A stretch of DNA of 64,000 bases from positions 52,600 through 116,599 of the forward strand of contig JAYFPE010000030.1 of assembly GCA_034928145.1 (NCBI GenBank), read 5' to 3'. The notes beneath the pieces were generated by a model. It was not told where the DNA came from. It was given only the letters and a program-made list of their open reading frames with translations, and did no database searches. This stretch comes from Pelethousia sp034928145. GTDB lineage: Bacteria; Bacillota; Clostridia; Christensenellales; CAG-138. Below are positions 26,427-33,810 of the stretch, one piece after another. The position numbers and the translations under genes were made by a program. Position 1 is the first letter of the stretch, and every line of letters starts with the position of its first letter.

Positions 26427-26575
26427 GTGCGCGCACCCATCAGCCACATCCCCATGCTGGCGGTAGGCGGCATCAGCGATACCAACATAGCGGAGTATTA
26501 TGCGGCCGGCGTATGCGGGTTCGGCATAGGCGGAGTCTGGCGGCATCAAATCCTTGTTTCTCAAATGGTGGATAG
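26427..26575 (+). pseudogene. Relic of KDPG/KHG aldolase, C-terminal part
   Basis: HIPMLAVGGISDTNIAEYYAAG, then VCGFGIGG, match the phosphate-binding end of 2-keto-3-deoxy-6-phosphogluconate aldolase. A frameshift then leads to SLAASNPCF in another frame and a stop at about 26575. The N-terminal two thirds are absent. It lies in the last 300 bp of the element, next to attR. Confidence 0.7.
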
Positions 26576-26696
26576 ACATGATGGTAAAACCCTTGCTTTT
26601 TTCAACACGGAATTTAGCCAAACCTCTCCCCCCTCTCAAGGTTTTGAAAAATAAAGACGCTCAAGCAGAGCGCCTAAGGCCTTATAAATACTGGTG

Positions 26697-26735
26697 TTTT
26701 TTATGTTTGGGATACATCCAGATCCCACTGGATTA
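26697..26735. other. attR: right junction of the integrated element
   Basis: Element sequence ends in TTATGTTTGGGATACA. The TC dinucleotide at 26717-26718 follows, then host deacetylase sequence CAGATCCCACTGG. The half-site TTTGGGATA is the inverted counterpart of ATTCCAAA at attL, in register around TC. Confidence 0.8.
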
Positions 26736-27291
26736 CCTCGTAGCCCATCTCGCGCACGGTAAGGATCACCGTATCGTTATACTCGCCATAGGGTGGGCGG
26801 AAGAGGGTGGTTTTTTTGCCTGTGAGCTTTACCATCATATCCTCAAAATCATTAAGTTCTTTCTGGATCTGCTTTTTGCTCAATTGGTTCATATGTGGAT
26901 GGGTGGCCGTGTGGTTCCCCAACTCGTGCCCGGCTGCGTCGATGGCCTTGACGTTATCCGGGTATTTTTCCGCCCAAAAGCCGCAAAGGAAAAACGTGGC
27001 CTTCACGTTATAGCGGGCCAGCGTATCCAGGATGAAGGGCGTTTTGTCATCCTCCCAGGCCGCGTCGATGGACAGGGCGATCTTGCGATCAGCCCTGTCC
27101 ACGCTGTAGACCGGCACCTCCTTCTTCCGTCCGGCCAGAACTTCCCTCTCGTATTCCTCCACCACGGCGCTGCTGCTGGCCACGGCGGCATCCGGGGCAA
27201 AGCTGAGCAGCAGGATGATCCCTGTAATAAGGACGGCCAGCACGATGACCGAAATGATGAGCGTGCGCTTGGTAATAACGAAGATGCGCAA
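26719..27291 (-). pseudogene. pdaB: Polysaccharide deacetylase, 5' part of an interrupted gene
   Basis: 191 residues from the probable TTG start at 27291, chosen because GGGAGG lies 9-10 bp upstream, whereas the earlier ATG at 27312 has no site. A signal anchor (LIISVIVLAVLITGIILLL) is followed by the NodB domain: IALSIDAAWEDDKT (catalytic Asp region), HELGNHTATHPHM (metal His pair), LFRPPYGEYN and GYEVIQWDLD. The frame then enters element DNA and stops at 26701. The layout (short N-terminal anchor, about 269 aa when restored) is that of PdaB-type spore deacetylases. The other half is at 9853-10089. Confidence 0.85.
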
Positions 27292-27352
27292 AGCGGACGA
27301 CCTCCCCCACATGTTGATTGATGTTTAGATATATGCGGATGGAGGGCGGACT

Positions 27353-27380
27353 TTGCAGAAAATATGCACTATGGTAAAAT
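27353..27380 (+). promoter_or_regulatory. Promoter of recD2
   Basis: TTGCAG at 27353-27358 and TAAAAT at 27375-27380, 16 bp apart, lie 33 bp before the recD2 start. Confidence 0.55.
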
Positions 27381-27412
27381 AGAGCTATCATAAAGCGAGG
27401 AGAAGGCAAGGC

Positions 27413-29620
27413 ATGGAGCTTTCGGGTACGGTGAAAACCATCATATTCCGCAGCGAGGATACGGGCTTTACCGTGCTGGAGCTTACGGACCAGAGCGGAG
27501 ATGAGCTCACCGCCGTGGGCGAAATGCCCCTGGCCAGCGTAGGCGAGCGCATCGAGCTTAGCGGCGAGTGGATGGAGCATCGCGCCTATGGCCGCCAGTT
27601 CCGCGCCACAGCCTGCAAAACGCTGGCCCCGGCTACCTTGGCCGCCTTGAAGAATTATCTGGCCAGCGGCCTTATCAAGGGCGTGGGGGAGAGCACGGCC
27701 GAAGCCATCGTGCAAAGCTTCGGTATGGAAACGTTGGAGGTGCTGGAAAACGCGCCCGAGCGGTTGGTGGAGGTGCCCGGCATCGGCCGGGTGCGGGCGG
27801 CAACAATCTCCGCCTCCTTCGCGGCGCAAAGGGGCCTTCGGGATATCATGCTGGGTTTGCAAAGATACGGCGTGACCGTGGGCCAGGCTATGAAGCTCTA
27901 TAAAATATACGGCGAGCTATGCCTAGCCAAAATTGAAGAAAACCCCTACAGGCTGATCGACGATGTGGAGGGCATCGGCTTCAAAACGGCGGACGCCATC
28001 GCAAGGAGCGGCGGCGTGGAGCCGGACTCCGCCTACCGCCTGCGCGCCGGGGTCAAATATACCCTGCAATGGGCCCGGCAGGAGGGGCATACCTACCTGC
28101 CCGGGGAAAAGCTTGTTTCCGTGGCCGCGGATATTCTGGGCGCGGATGTAGGCCCTGTGGAGCGGGCCATTGCCGAAATGGCGCTCACGGGCGACCTGGT
28201 GCTGGAACAGGTAGAGGGCGAAGCCGGCGTATTCTTACCCTGGCTGTATAAGATGGAACTTGATTGCGCCAGCCGCCTGCTCATTTTAAGCCGGCCGCCC
28301 CTTGAAAACCCCTTTTTCCGCCCCAAGGCCCAGATCAGCCGCCTGGAAGGGCAGCTGGGCGTTACATTGGCCGAGGCCCAGCGCCGGGCCGTGGAGCTGG
28401 CGCTCTCCTCGGGCGTGCTGGTGATCACCGGCGGGCCGGGCACGGGAAAAACCACCATTTTGCGCTTCGTCATCACCCTATTGGAAGAAATGGGCCTCGA
28501 TTACGAACTCTGCGCGCCTACGGGCCGGGCAGCCAAGCGCATGGGCGAGGCCACCGGCCGGGAGGCCCGCACCATCCACCGCCTGCTCGAATATGGCTTT
28601 GGCGAGGCTGGCTTTGGCAAAAACGAAGAGAATACCATCCTGGCGGATGTGATTATTGTAGACGAAATGAGCATGGTGGATGTGCCGCTGATGCATGCCC
28701 TGCTTCGTGCCACGGCCCCGGGTACCCGCCTGATCATGGTGGGGGATAGCGACCAGCTGCCGCCCGTGGGCGCGGGCAATGTGCTGCGGGATTTGGTAGC
28801 CTCGGCCCAGGCCAGCGTGGTGCGGCTGACGGAAATCTTCCGCCAGGCAGGCCGCAGCGCTATTGTTACCAATGCCCACCGCATCAACCAGGGCCAGCCG
28901 CCCCTGCTTACGGGCTTCGACGATTTTGGCTTTGAGCCGATGGAGAGCGCAGAGGAGGTGGTCAGCCGGGTGATCGGCCTCTGCTCCGGCCGCACGAATC
29001 GCCTGGGCACGGATGATCCCCTAAAGGACGTGCAGGTGCTGGCCCCCATGAAGAAAGGGCCCCTTGGGGTCTATAATCTCAACCGCCGCATGCAGGCCGC
29101 CCTCAACCCGCCCGCGCACAAAAAAAAGGAGCGCGCCTATGGGGATACGGTCTTTCGTGAGGGCGATAAGGTGATGCAGATCAAGAATGACTATCGCCTG
29201 GGTTGGACGCGAAGCCTGCCCGGCCAAGCCCTGGAGATGGGGGAGGGCGTCTACAACGGCGACCTGGGCACCATCATGGCCGTGGATCTTTACGAGCAGA
29301 GCGTGGAGGTGCTCTTTGACGATGGCCGTGCCGCCCTTTATGAATTCTCCATGCTGGATGAATTGGAGCTTGCGTATTGCATCTCCATCCACAAGAGCCA
29401 GGGAAGCGAGTTTCCCATCGTGCTGTTGCCCGTCATGGGCGGGCCGCCCCTGCTGATGACCCGCAACCTGCTCTACACAGCCGTCACCCGCGCCCGCAAA
29501 AAGGTTTATATTCTGGGCAGGGATTCCGCCCTTAGCCAGATGGTGGCCAATAACCAGGTCAAGCGGCGCTACAGCGCTCTTTGCGCCTTTTTGCAGCGGC
29601 AAAAGGAGCTTTTACCATGA
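27413..29620 (+). CDS. recD2: RecD2-type SF1B ATP-dependent helicase
   Basis: 735 aa, normal for RecD2/YrrC. The N-terminal OB-like part (SGTVKTIIFRSEDTGFTVLEL) is followed by helix-hairpin-helix blocks (GVGESTAEAIVQSFG, VPGIGRVRAATI, VEGIGFKTADAIA). Walker A is GGPGTGKTT (about residues 341-349). Later helicase motifs are DEMSMVD, GDSDQLPPVGAGNV and SIHKSQGSEFPIV. It unwinds DNA 5' to 3' and works in repair independent of RecBC. It overlaps comFC by 4 bp. Confidence 0.96.
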   Translation: MELSGTVKTIIFRSEDTGFTVLELTDQSGDELTAVGEMPLASVGERIELSGEWMEHRAYGRQFRATACKTLAPATLAALKNYLASGLIKGVGESTAEAIVQSFGMETLEVLENAPERLVEVPGIGRVRAATISASFAAQRGLRDIMLGLQRYGVTVGQAMKLYKIYGELCLAKIEENPYRLIDDVEGIGFKTADAIARSGGVEPDSAYRLRAGVKYTLQWARQEGHTYLPGEKLVSVAADILGADVGPVERAIAEMALTGDLVLEQVEGEAGVFLPWLYKMELDCASRLLILSRPPLENPFFRPKAQISRLEGQLGVTLAEAQRRAVELALSSGVLVITGGPGTGKTTILRFVITLLEEMGLDYELCAPTGRAAKRMGEATGREARTIHRLLEYGFGEAGFGKNEENTILADVIIVDEMSMVDVPLMHALLRATAPGTRLIMVGDSDQLPPVGAGNVLRDLVASAQASVVRLTEIFRQAGRSAIVTNAHRINQGQPPLLTGFDDFGFEPMESAEEVVSRVIGLCSGRTNRLGTDDPLKDVQVLAPMKKGPLGVYNLNRRMQAALNPPAHKKKERAYGDTVFREGDKVMQIKNDYRLGWTRSLPGQALEMGEGVYNGDLGTIMAVDLYEQSVEVLFDDGRAALYEFSMLDELELAYCISIHKSQGSEFPIVLLPVMGGPPLLMTRNLLYTAVTRARKKVYILGRDSALSQMVANNQVKRRYSALCAFLQRQKELLP

Positions 29621-30318
29621 GATTGGCGGATATGTTTTTGGATGCGCTCTATCCGCGCGGCCTGACCTGCGACCTGTGTGGCCGGGATGTGCGCCTTAGC
29701 GAGAGCGGCCCTGCCGCCTACCTTTGCCCGGCCTGCCTGGCCTTATTGCGCCCCGCTCCGGCCTTGGCCCCGCCCGATGGCCTCGACGGGGCTGCGGCGG
29801 GGCTTTTGTATACCCACGAGGCAGCCCGCCTGATGCACCGCTTTAAATACGGGCAGGGCCGCTACCTGGCCGAAACCTTCGCCGCCTTCCTGCCCCTGCC
29901 GAAGGCGGCGTTTGACCGCATCCTGGCCGTGCCGCTTTATCCGGCGCGGGAGAAGCGGCGTGGCTATAACCAAAGCGCCCTGTTGGCCCAATGCCTATCT
30001 GAACGGATGGGGATACCCGTAGATAGCGCCCTATTATTGCGTACGCGGGATACGGCCAGCCAGACCACGCTTGACCACGCGGCCCGCGCCAGTAATGTGC
30101 GGGGCGCTTTCCGGCTTGTGGGGGAGGCGGAGGGCCTATCTCTCCTTCTGGTGGATGACGTGTTCACCACCGGCGCTACCCTGGGAGAGTGCGCCAGGAT
30201 GCTTAAAGCCGCCGGGGCCGGCAAGGTTTACGCACTCGCCGCCTGTGCGGCGGAGCTCAACACGGGTGGGTCCTATGTGGATAGGAAGCGCGGGCCGGAC
30301 CTTTTTGATGCTTTTTAA
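29617..30318 (+). CDS. comFC: ComF-family phosphoribosyltransferase-like protein
   Basis: 233 aa from the ATG at 29617 (AAAAGGAG upstream). An N-terminal zinc ribbon (CDLCGRD, CPACLALL) precedes the PRT fold with YNQSALLAQ and LLLVDDVFTTGATLGEC, the PRPP-binding motif. ComFC proteins take part in natural transformation. It is coupled to recD2 by an ATGA overlap. Confidence 0.9.
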   Translation: MRLADMFLDALYPRGLTCDLCGRDVRLSESGPAAYLCPACLALLRPAPALAPPDGLDGAAAGLLYTHEAARLMHRFKYGQGRYLAETFAAFLPLPKAAFDRILAVPLYPAREKRRGYNQSALLAQCLSERMGIPVDSALLLRTRDTASQTTLDHAARASNVRGAFRLVGEAEGLSLLLVDDVFTTGATLGECARMLKAAGAGKVYALAACAAELNTGGSYVDRKRGPDLFDAF

Positions 30319-30373
30319 GGCCTACGGCGCTTTATCGTGTTGCGGGCTGGAGCGCAGGAAGTCGCCAAAACGC

Positions 30374-30400
30374 AAAAAAGAGCGGCGATGCCGCTCCTTT
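30374..30400. terminator. Terminator between comFC and degV genes
   Basis: GAGCGGC (30380-30386) pairs with GCCGCTC (30390-30396) around GAT. Six A on the left give a T run for minus-strand transcripts, and CTTT follows on the plus side. Confidence 0.85.
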
Positions 30401-30415
30401 GCTGGCTACATGCTA

Positions 30416-31267
30416 TTAGAACGCCACGATGATGCCGCCGGCGTTAGCATACATGGTGCTGATGCCGCTGCTCTTGCAGATAAGGCTCTTGGCAAAGGGG
30501 CAAACCTCGAGGATGCGGCGGCAGATATCCTCCGCCCGCTCGAGGCAGGCGCAGTGGGTGATGACCAAGGTCTTTTCCGGGCAGGGCCGGGCGTCATAAA
30601 TGGATTTGATGTAATCTACCATGGCGGTGAGGGCGCGGTTCACGCCGATGCTTTTTGCCCGTACCGTGATATCTCCAGTGCCGTCGGCCGCCATCACCAT
30701 CTTGATGCGCAACGCATTTACGGCCAGGGCTTGCAGGTGATTAAGGCGGCCGTTTTTGCGTAGGACACTTAAATCCTCCAACACGAAGATAGTGGACAAT
30801 TCCGAAATAAACGCCTCAACATCCTCGACGAGTTCGGCAAAGGGCATACCGCCTTCCGCCAGCTCCTGAATGCGCAGGCAGATATCCACCTGGCCGCAGG
30901 CTGCGGAGAGGGAGTTGAACACATGGATGTTCTTTTGCGGGTATATCTTGCGGGCCTCCTGCGCACCCACGCAGGCGCTGGCATAAGAGCCGCTCATCTT
31001 ATCGGAAAGGGTCACGATGTATACATCCTGCGCTTCCCCGGCGCAAGCCTCGGTAAAGAGCATAGGCGAAGGGCAAGCCGAGCGGGGCGCGGATTTGCTC
31101 TGGGCAATGGCGGCCACGAAGGCATCGGTATCCAGGTCGCTGTTATCCAAAAAATGTTCCCCATCCAGCTCGATGGATAGGGGCACGCGGGTGACAAAGG
31201 AGAGGACATCGTCCCCATGCTGCACATAATCGCAGCAGCTATCCGATATGATCTTGTAATGGCTCAT
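30416..31267 (-). CDS. DegV-family fatty-acid-binding protein
   Basis: 283 aa. DegV/FakB fold: YKIISDSCCDY start, LSDKMSGSYASACVGA, RKNGRLNHLQAL, KSIGVNRALTAMVDYI and the terminal ISTMYANAGGIIVAF. FakB proteins present exogenous fatty acids to FakA for phosphorylation. No fakA is in the window. It is 6 bp downstream of a second degV gene; the two form one operon. Confidence 0.9.
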   Translation of the reverse strand: MSHYKIISDSCCDYVQHGDDVLSFVTRVPLSIELDGEHFLDNSDLDTDAFVAAIAQSKSAPRSACPSPMLFTEACAGEAQDVYIVTLSDKMSGSYASACVGAQEARKIYPQKNIHVFNSLSAACGQVDICLRIQELAEGGMPFAELVEDVEAFISELSTIFVLEDLSVLRKNGRLNHLQALAVNALRIKMVMAADGTGDITVRAKSIGVNRALTAMVDYIKSIYDARPCPEKTLVITHCACLERAEDICRRILEVCPFAKSLICKSSGISTMYANAGGIIVAF

Positions 31268-31273
31268 AAGCGC

Positions 31274-32146
31274 TTACCTCACTGTGCCTAGGAAGAAGAG
31301 GGCGATGGTTCCGGGTCCGCTGTGTGAGCCGATGACAGGCCCCACGTAATTGATGATGATATCCTTGACAGGCATGCTCTCGCGTATCATGGAGGCCAAT
31401 AGCTCTGCGTCCTTTAAACAATCGCCATGGCTGATGAAAATGGTTTGGTTCTCGGGCTCGACGGCGGTTTCCTGCATCTTTTGCGCCAGGTATTTGAGGG
31501 AATTTCGGCGGCTGCGGACTTTATCCACAAAGATCAGCCGGCCCTCGTCATCCATATGCAGCACCGGCTTGATGCCCAGCATCGTGCCCAGTATAGCGGA
31601 GGAAGCGGATACCCGGCCTCCCCGGTGCAGGAATTTCAGGTCGTCCACCGTGAACCAATGACATTGGTGGAACTTTTGCGCTTCGGCATAATCGCGGGCT
31701 TCTTCGATGGTTTTTCCCGCGCGCTTTTGCTGCACGGTGAGATAGATGAGCATGCCCTGGCCGAGCGAGGCGCTGCGGGTATCCACAGCATAGAGCTTAG
31801 CCTCCGGGTGGCGGGGCGCGAGCTGCTCTATGGCCACGGCGCCGGCGCTGTAGGTGCCGGAGAGGGCGGAAGAAAAGCCCAGGTAGAGGATATCCTTACC
31901 GGCTTGGAGCACGGGCTCCATGGCCTCAACGAACTGTGTCACGTTGATGGCCGAAGTCGTGGCGACCTGCCCCTGGCGCAGGAGGGCATAGCAGGTATCA
32001 AAGGGGAGCGCCTTGCCCGCCAGGTCGTTTTCGTAGGTATTCCCGCCGATGGTGACGAAAAGGGGAATGACCGTCAACTCCAGATCTTGTGCCATTTGAG
32101 CAGGAAGATCGCAAGATGAATCGGTAAAAACCATATACTCGCGCAT
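31274..32146 (-). CDS. DegV-family fatty-acid-binding protein
   Basis: 290 aa from the ATG at 32146 (GGAGGGG upstream); a longer in-frame start is not needed. Seen: YMVFTDSSCDLPAQM, VATTSAINVTQFVEA, FSSALSGTYSAGAVA, FLHRGGRVSASSAILG, and GPVIGSHSGPGTIALFFLG at the end, the lipid-binding and kinase-interacting signatures of DegV proteins. It is the first gene of a two-gene operon. Confidence 0.9.
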   Translation of the reverse strand: MREYMVFTDSSCDLPAQMAQDLELTVIPLFVTIGGNTYENDLAGKALPFDTCYALLRQGQVATTSAINVTQFVEAMEPVLQAGKDILYLGFSSALSGTYSAGAVAIEQLAPRHPEAKLYAVDTRSASLGQGMLIYLTVQQKRAGKTIEEARDYAEAQKFHQCHWFTVDDLKFLHRGGRVSASSAILGTMLGIKPVLHMDDEGRLIFVDKVRSRRNSLKYLAQKMQETAVEPENQTIFISHGDCLKDAELLASMIRESMPVKDIIINYVGPVIGSHSGPGTIALFFLGTVR

Positions 32147-32346
32147 ACTGCCCCTCCTTCCTTTGTGCCCTAGGGCAACCATATTTACCATATTTAACAT
32201 GTGAATCATACCGCAAACTGGGGCAAAAGTCAATCTTAGCGGCCTGCAGGCAGGCGCACAGGCAGGGGGGATTGACAAAACGGAAGAACGATCGCCATAA
32301 TATAAAAAGCCAGGGCCGGGGCGCGGTCCCGGGCCGGGAGGTAAAA

Positions 32347-32967
32347 ATGAAGGTTATGCTGATAAACGGCAGCCCCCATGAAAAGGGCTGCACCTATACC
32401 GCCCTGATGGAGGTGGCGCAAACCCTGGAGGCGCAGGGGATCGAAACGGAGTTTTTCCAGCTGGGCAAGGAGCCGGTATCCGGCTGCCTGGCCTGCGGCG
32501 CCTGCCGCAAAACAAAGCGCTGCTTTATGGACGACAAGGTCAACGTGCTGCTGGATAAGATGGACGGCGTAGATGGGTTGGTCGTGGGCTCGCCCGTTTA
32601 TTATGCGGCTCCGGCGGGCCAGATCACCGCTTTTTTGGATAGGGCCTTTTATTGCAAGGCCAGTCTCTATGCGGATAAACCCGCAGCCGCCGTTGTCTCC
32701 TGCCGCCGGGGCGGCGCGAGCGCCGCATTCGACCGGCTGAATAAATATTTCACCATCAGCAACATGCCGATGGTATCCTCCCAATATTGGAACCAGGTTC
32801 ACGGCAACACTCCGGCGGAGGTTCGAGAGGATCTCGAGGGCCTGCAAACCATGCGGACCCTAGGCGTTAACATGGCCTGGCTGCTCAAATGCATTGAGGC
32901 GGGCCGCCGGGCGGGCCTGCCCGCACCTGTGCGGGAAAAGGGCATTGCTACCAACTTCATCCGCTGA
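32347..32967 (+). CDS. NADPH-dependent FMN reductase / iron-sulfur flavoprotein family
   Basis: 206 aa from the ATG at 32347 (GGGAGG upstream). Flavodoxin-like: MKVMLINGSPHEKGCTYTAL (FMN phosphate loop), SGCLACGACRKTKRC (Cys cluster typical of iron-sulfur flavoproteins), GLVVGSPVYYAAPAGQITAFLDR. It probably reduces FMN or uses it for electron transfer; the physiological partner is unknown. Confidence 0.9.
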   Translation: MKVMLINGSPHEKGCTYTALMEVAQTLEAQGIETEFFQLGKEPVSGCLACGACRKTKRCFMDDKVNVLLDKMDGVDGLVVGSPVYYAAPAGQITAFLDRAFYCKASLYADKPAAAVVSCRRGGASAAFDRLNKYFTISNMPMVSSQYWNQVHGNTPAEVREDLEGLQTMRTLGVNMAWLLKCIEAGRRAGLPAPVREKGIATNFIR

Positions 32968-32996
32968 TCTTTGGTTCAGTCCTCGTTTAATAATGC

Positions 32997-33027
32997 GGGC
33001 TTCCCTATGCGTAGGGAAGCCCTTTTT
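32997..33027 (+). terminator. Rho-independent terminator
   Basis: GGGCTTCCCTA (32997-33007) pairs perfectly with TAGGGAAGCCC (33012-33022), with a 4-nt loop and T5. Confidence 0.95.
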
Positions 33028-33067
33028 AGCATATGCTGGATAAAAAGGGGAATGCGAGGTAGAAACC

Positions 33068-33571
33068 ATGCCCATACAGCATATCATGTCTCACTGGTGC
33101 GCCCGGCCCGACGCCCGGGCACGGATCGCCGGTAGTCCCTCATACCCCGCCCTGCGTGGGTTCGCCGATTTTTACGCTTTGGACGAAGGGGTGGTGCTGA
33201 TCGCATCCCTCTGGGATCTGCCCTATGATCCCGCGCCTTGCGCGCCGAATATCTGCGGCCTGCACATCCACGCGGGCAGGGCTTGCACGGGCACGGAAGC
33301 CGATCCCTTCGCGGATGCCCTGGGTCATTTCAACCCGGGCAACTGCCCGCACCCCGCCCACGCGGGGGATCTGCCGCCCCTCTTTGTAAACCGCGGCGGC
33401 TATGCCTGGCTGGGAGTCTATACAGAGCGCTTCGTCCTGGGCGATATCATCGGCCGCACTGTCATCGTGCACAGCCAGCGGGATGATTTCACCAGCCAGC
33501 CCGCAGGTGATTCCGGCGCGCGAATCGGCTGCGGCCTGATCGAGCGGCTGGGGCGCGGGGGGATGGAGTAA
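33068..33571 (+). CDS. Cu/Zn superoxide dismutase-like protein without signal peptide
   Basis: 167 aa with the SODC ligand pattern: ICGLHIHAGRACTG (HxH), GHFNPGNCPHPAHAGDLPPLF (bridging His and zinc ligands) and VIVHSQRDDFTSQPAGDSGARIGCG (His, Asp and the C-terminal catalytic Arg region). The start MPIQHIMSHWCARPDAR carries no signal peptide, whereas most bacterial SODC proteins are exported. Clostridial relatives with this layout exist. Real enzyme activity is uncertain. Confidence 0.85.
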   Translation: MPIQHIMSHWCARPDARARIAGSPSYPALRGFADFYALDEGVVLIASLWDLPYDPAPCAPNICGLHIHAGRACTGTEADPFADALGHFNPGNCPHPAHAGDLPPLFVNRGGYAWLGVYTERFVLGDIIGRTVIVHSQRDDFTSQPAGDSGARIGCGLIERLGRGGME

Positions 33572-33631
33572 ATTTAGGGGCGCCTTGCCAGCCACAAACG
33601 CCTGCCATAGATCCAGGTGTGTAAGCGCTAT

Positions 33632-33736
33632 GTTCTCACATAGAGGACCGGCCATAGCGGGCTATATTATAGATCACCAGGCAACCGTGCGGGCTGCGAC
33701 AGGGGCCTTTAAAATCAGCAAGCGCACGGTGCATTA
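33632..33736 (+). pseudogene. spoIIID: Degenerate copy of spoIIID, N-terminal part
   Basis: Starts ATGTTCTCACATAGAGGACC and is nearly identical in DNA to the copy at 50844, but has a short deletion and stop codons in every useful frame. The block YIIDHQATVRAAxGAFKIS is recognisable through a frameshift. SpoIIID is the mother-cell regulator of sporulation. This is a dead fragment. Confidence 0.75.
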
Positions 33737-33810
33737 AGAACAGTAGATGAAACAACATCCCTTTGGATCAATGCTTCGGTTGCACAGAATTGCCCTTAAA
33801 ACCCGATTGA

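Larger units (their letters stand above)
10088..26716. mobile_element. 16.6-kb serine-recombinase element carrying a complete fatty-acid synthesis operon
   Basis: The boundaries are defined by the two halves of one deacetylase gene, which fuse perfectly in frame when 16,629 bp between the two TC dinucleotides (10088-10089 and 26717-26718) are removed. A full-length large serine recombinase lies 118 bp inside the left end, the usual position for an integrase next to its attachment site. The cargo is a DUF4317 relic, a GNAT acetyltransferase, the whole acc/fab operon with its MarR regulator, an M28 peptidase and an aldolase relic. No conjugation, replication or phage structural genes are visible, so transfer, if any, would rely on other elements. 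Confidence 0.85.

Noticed and set aside
10088..26718. Longer direct repeats expected at element ends (tyrosine-integrase type)
   Set aside because: Only the trinucleotide ATC, including the TC core, is shared between the ends. This fits a serine integrase, not a tyrosine integrase with long core repeats.
27292..27412. Sporulation-type (sigma-E or sigma-K) promoter upstream of the deacetylase gene
   Set aside because: CATATATCT on the minus strand near 27329 partly fits a -10 box, but no -35 element lies at the needed distance. Not strong enough to report as a feature.
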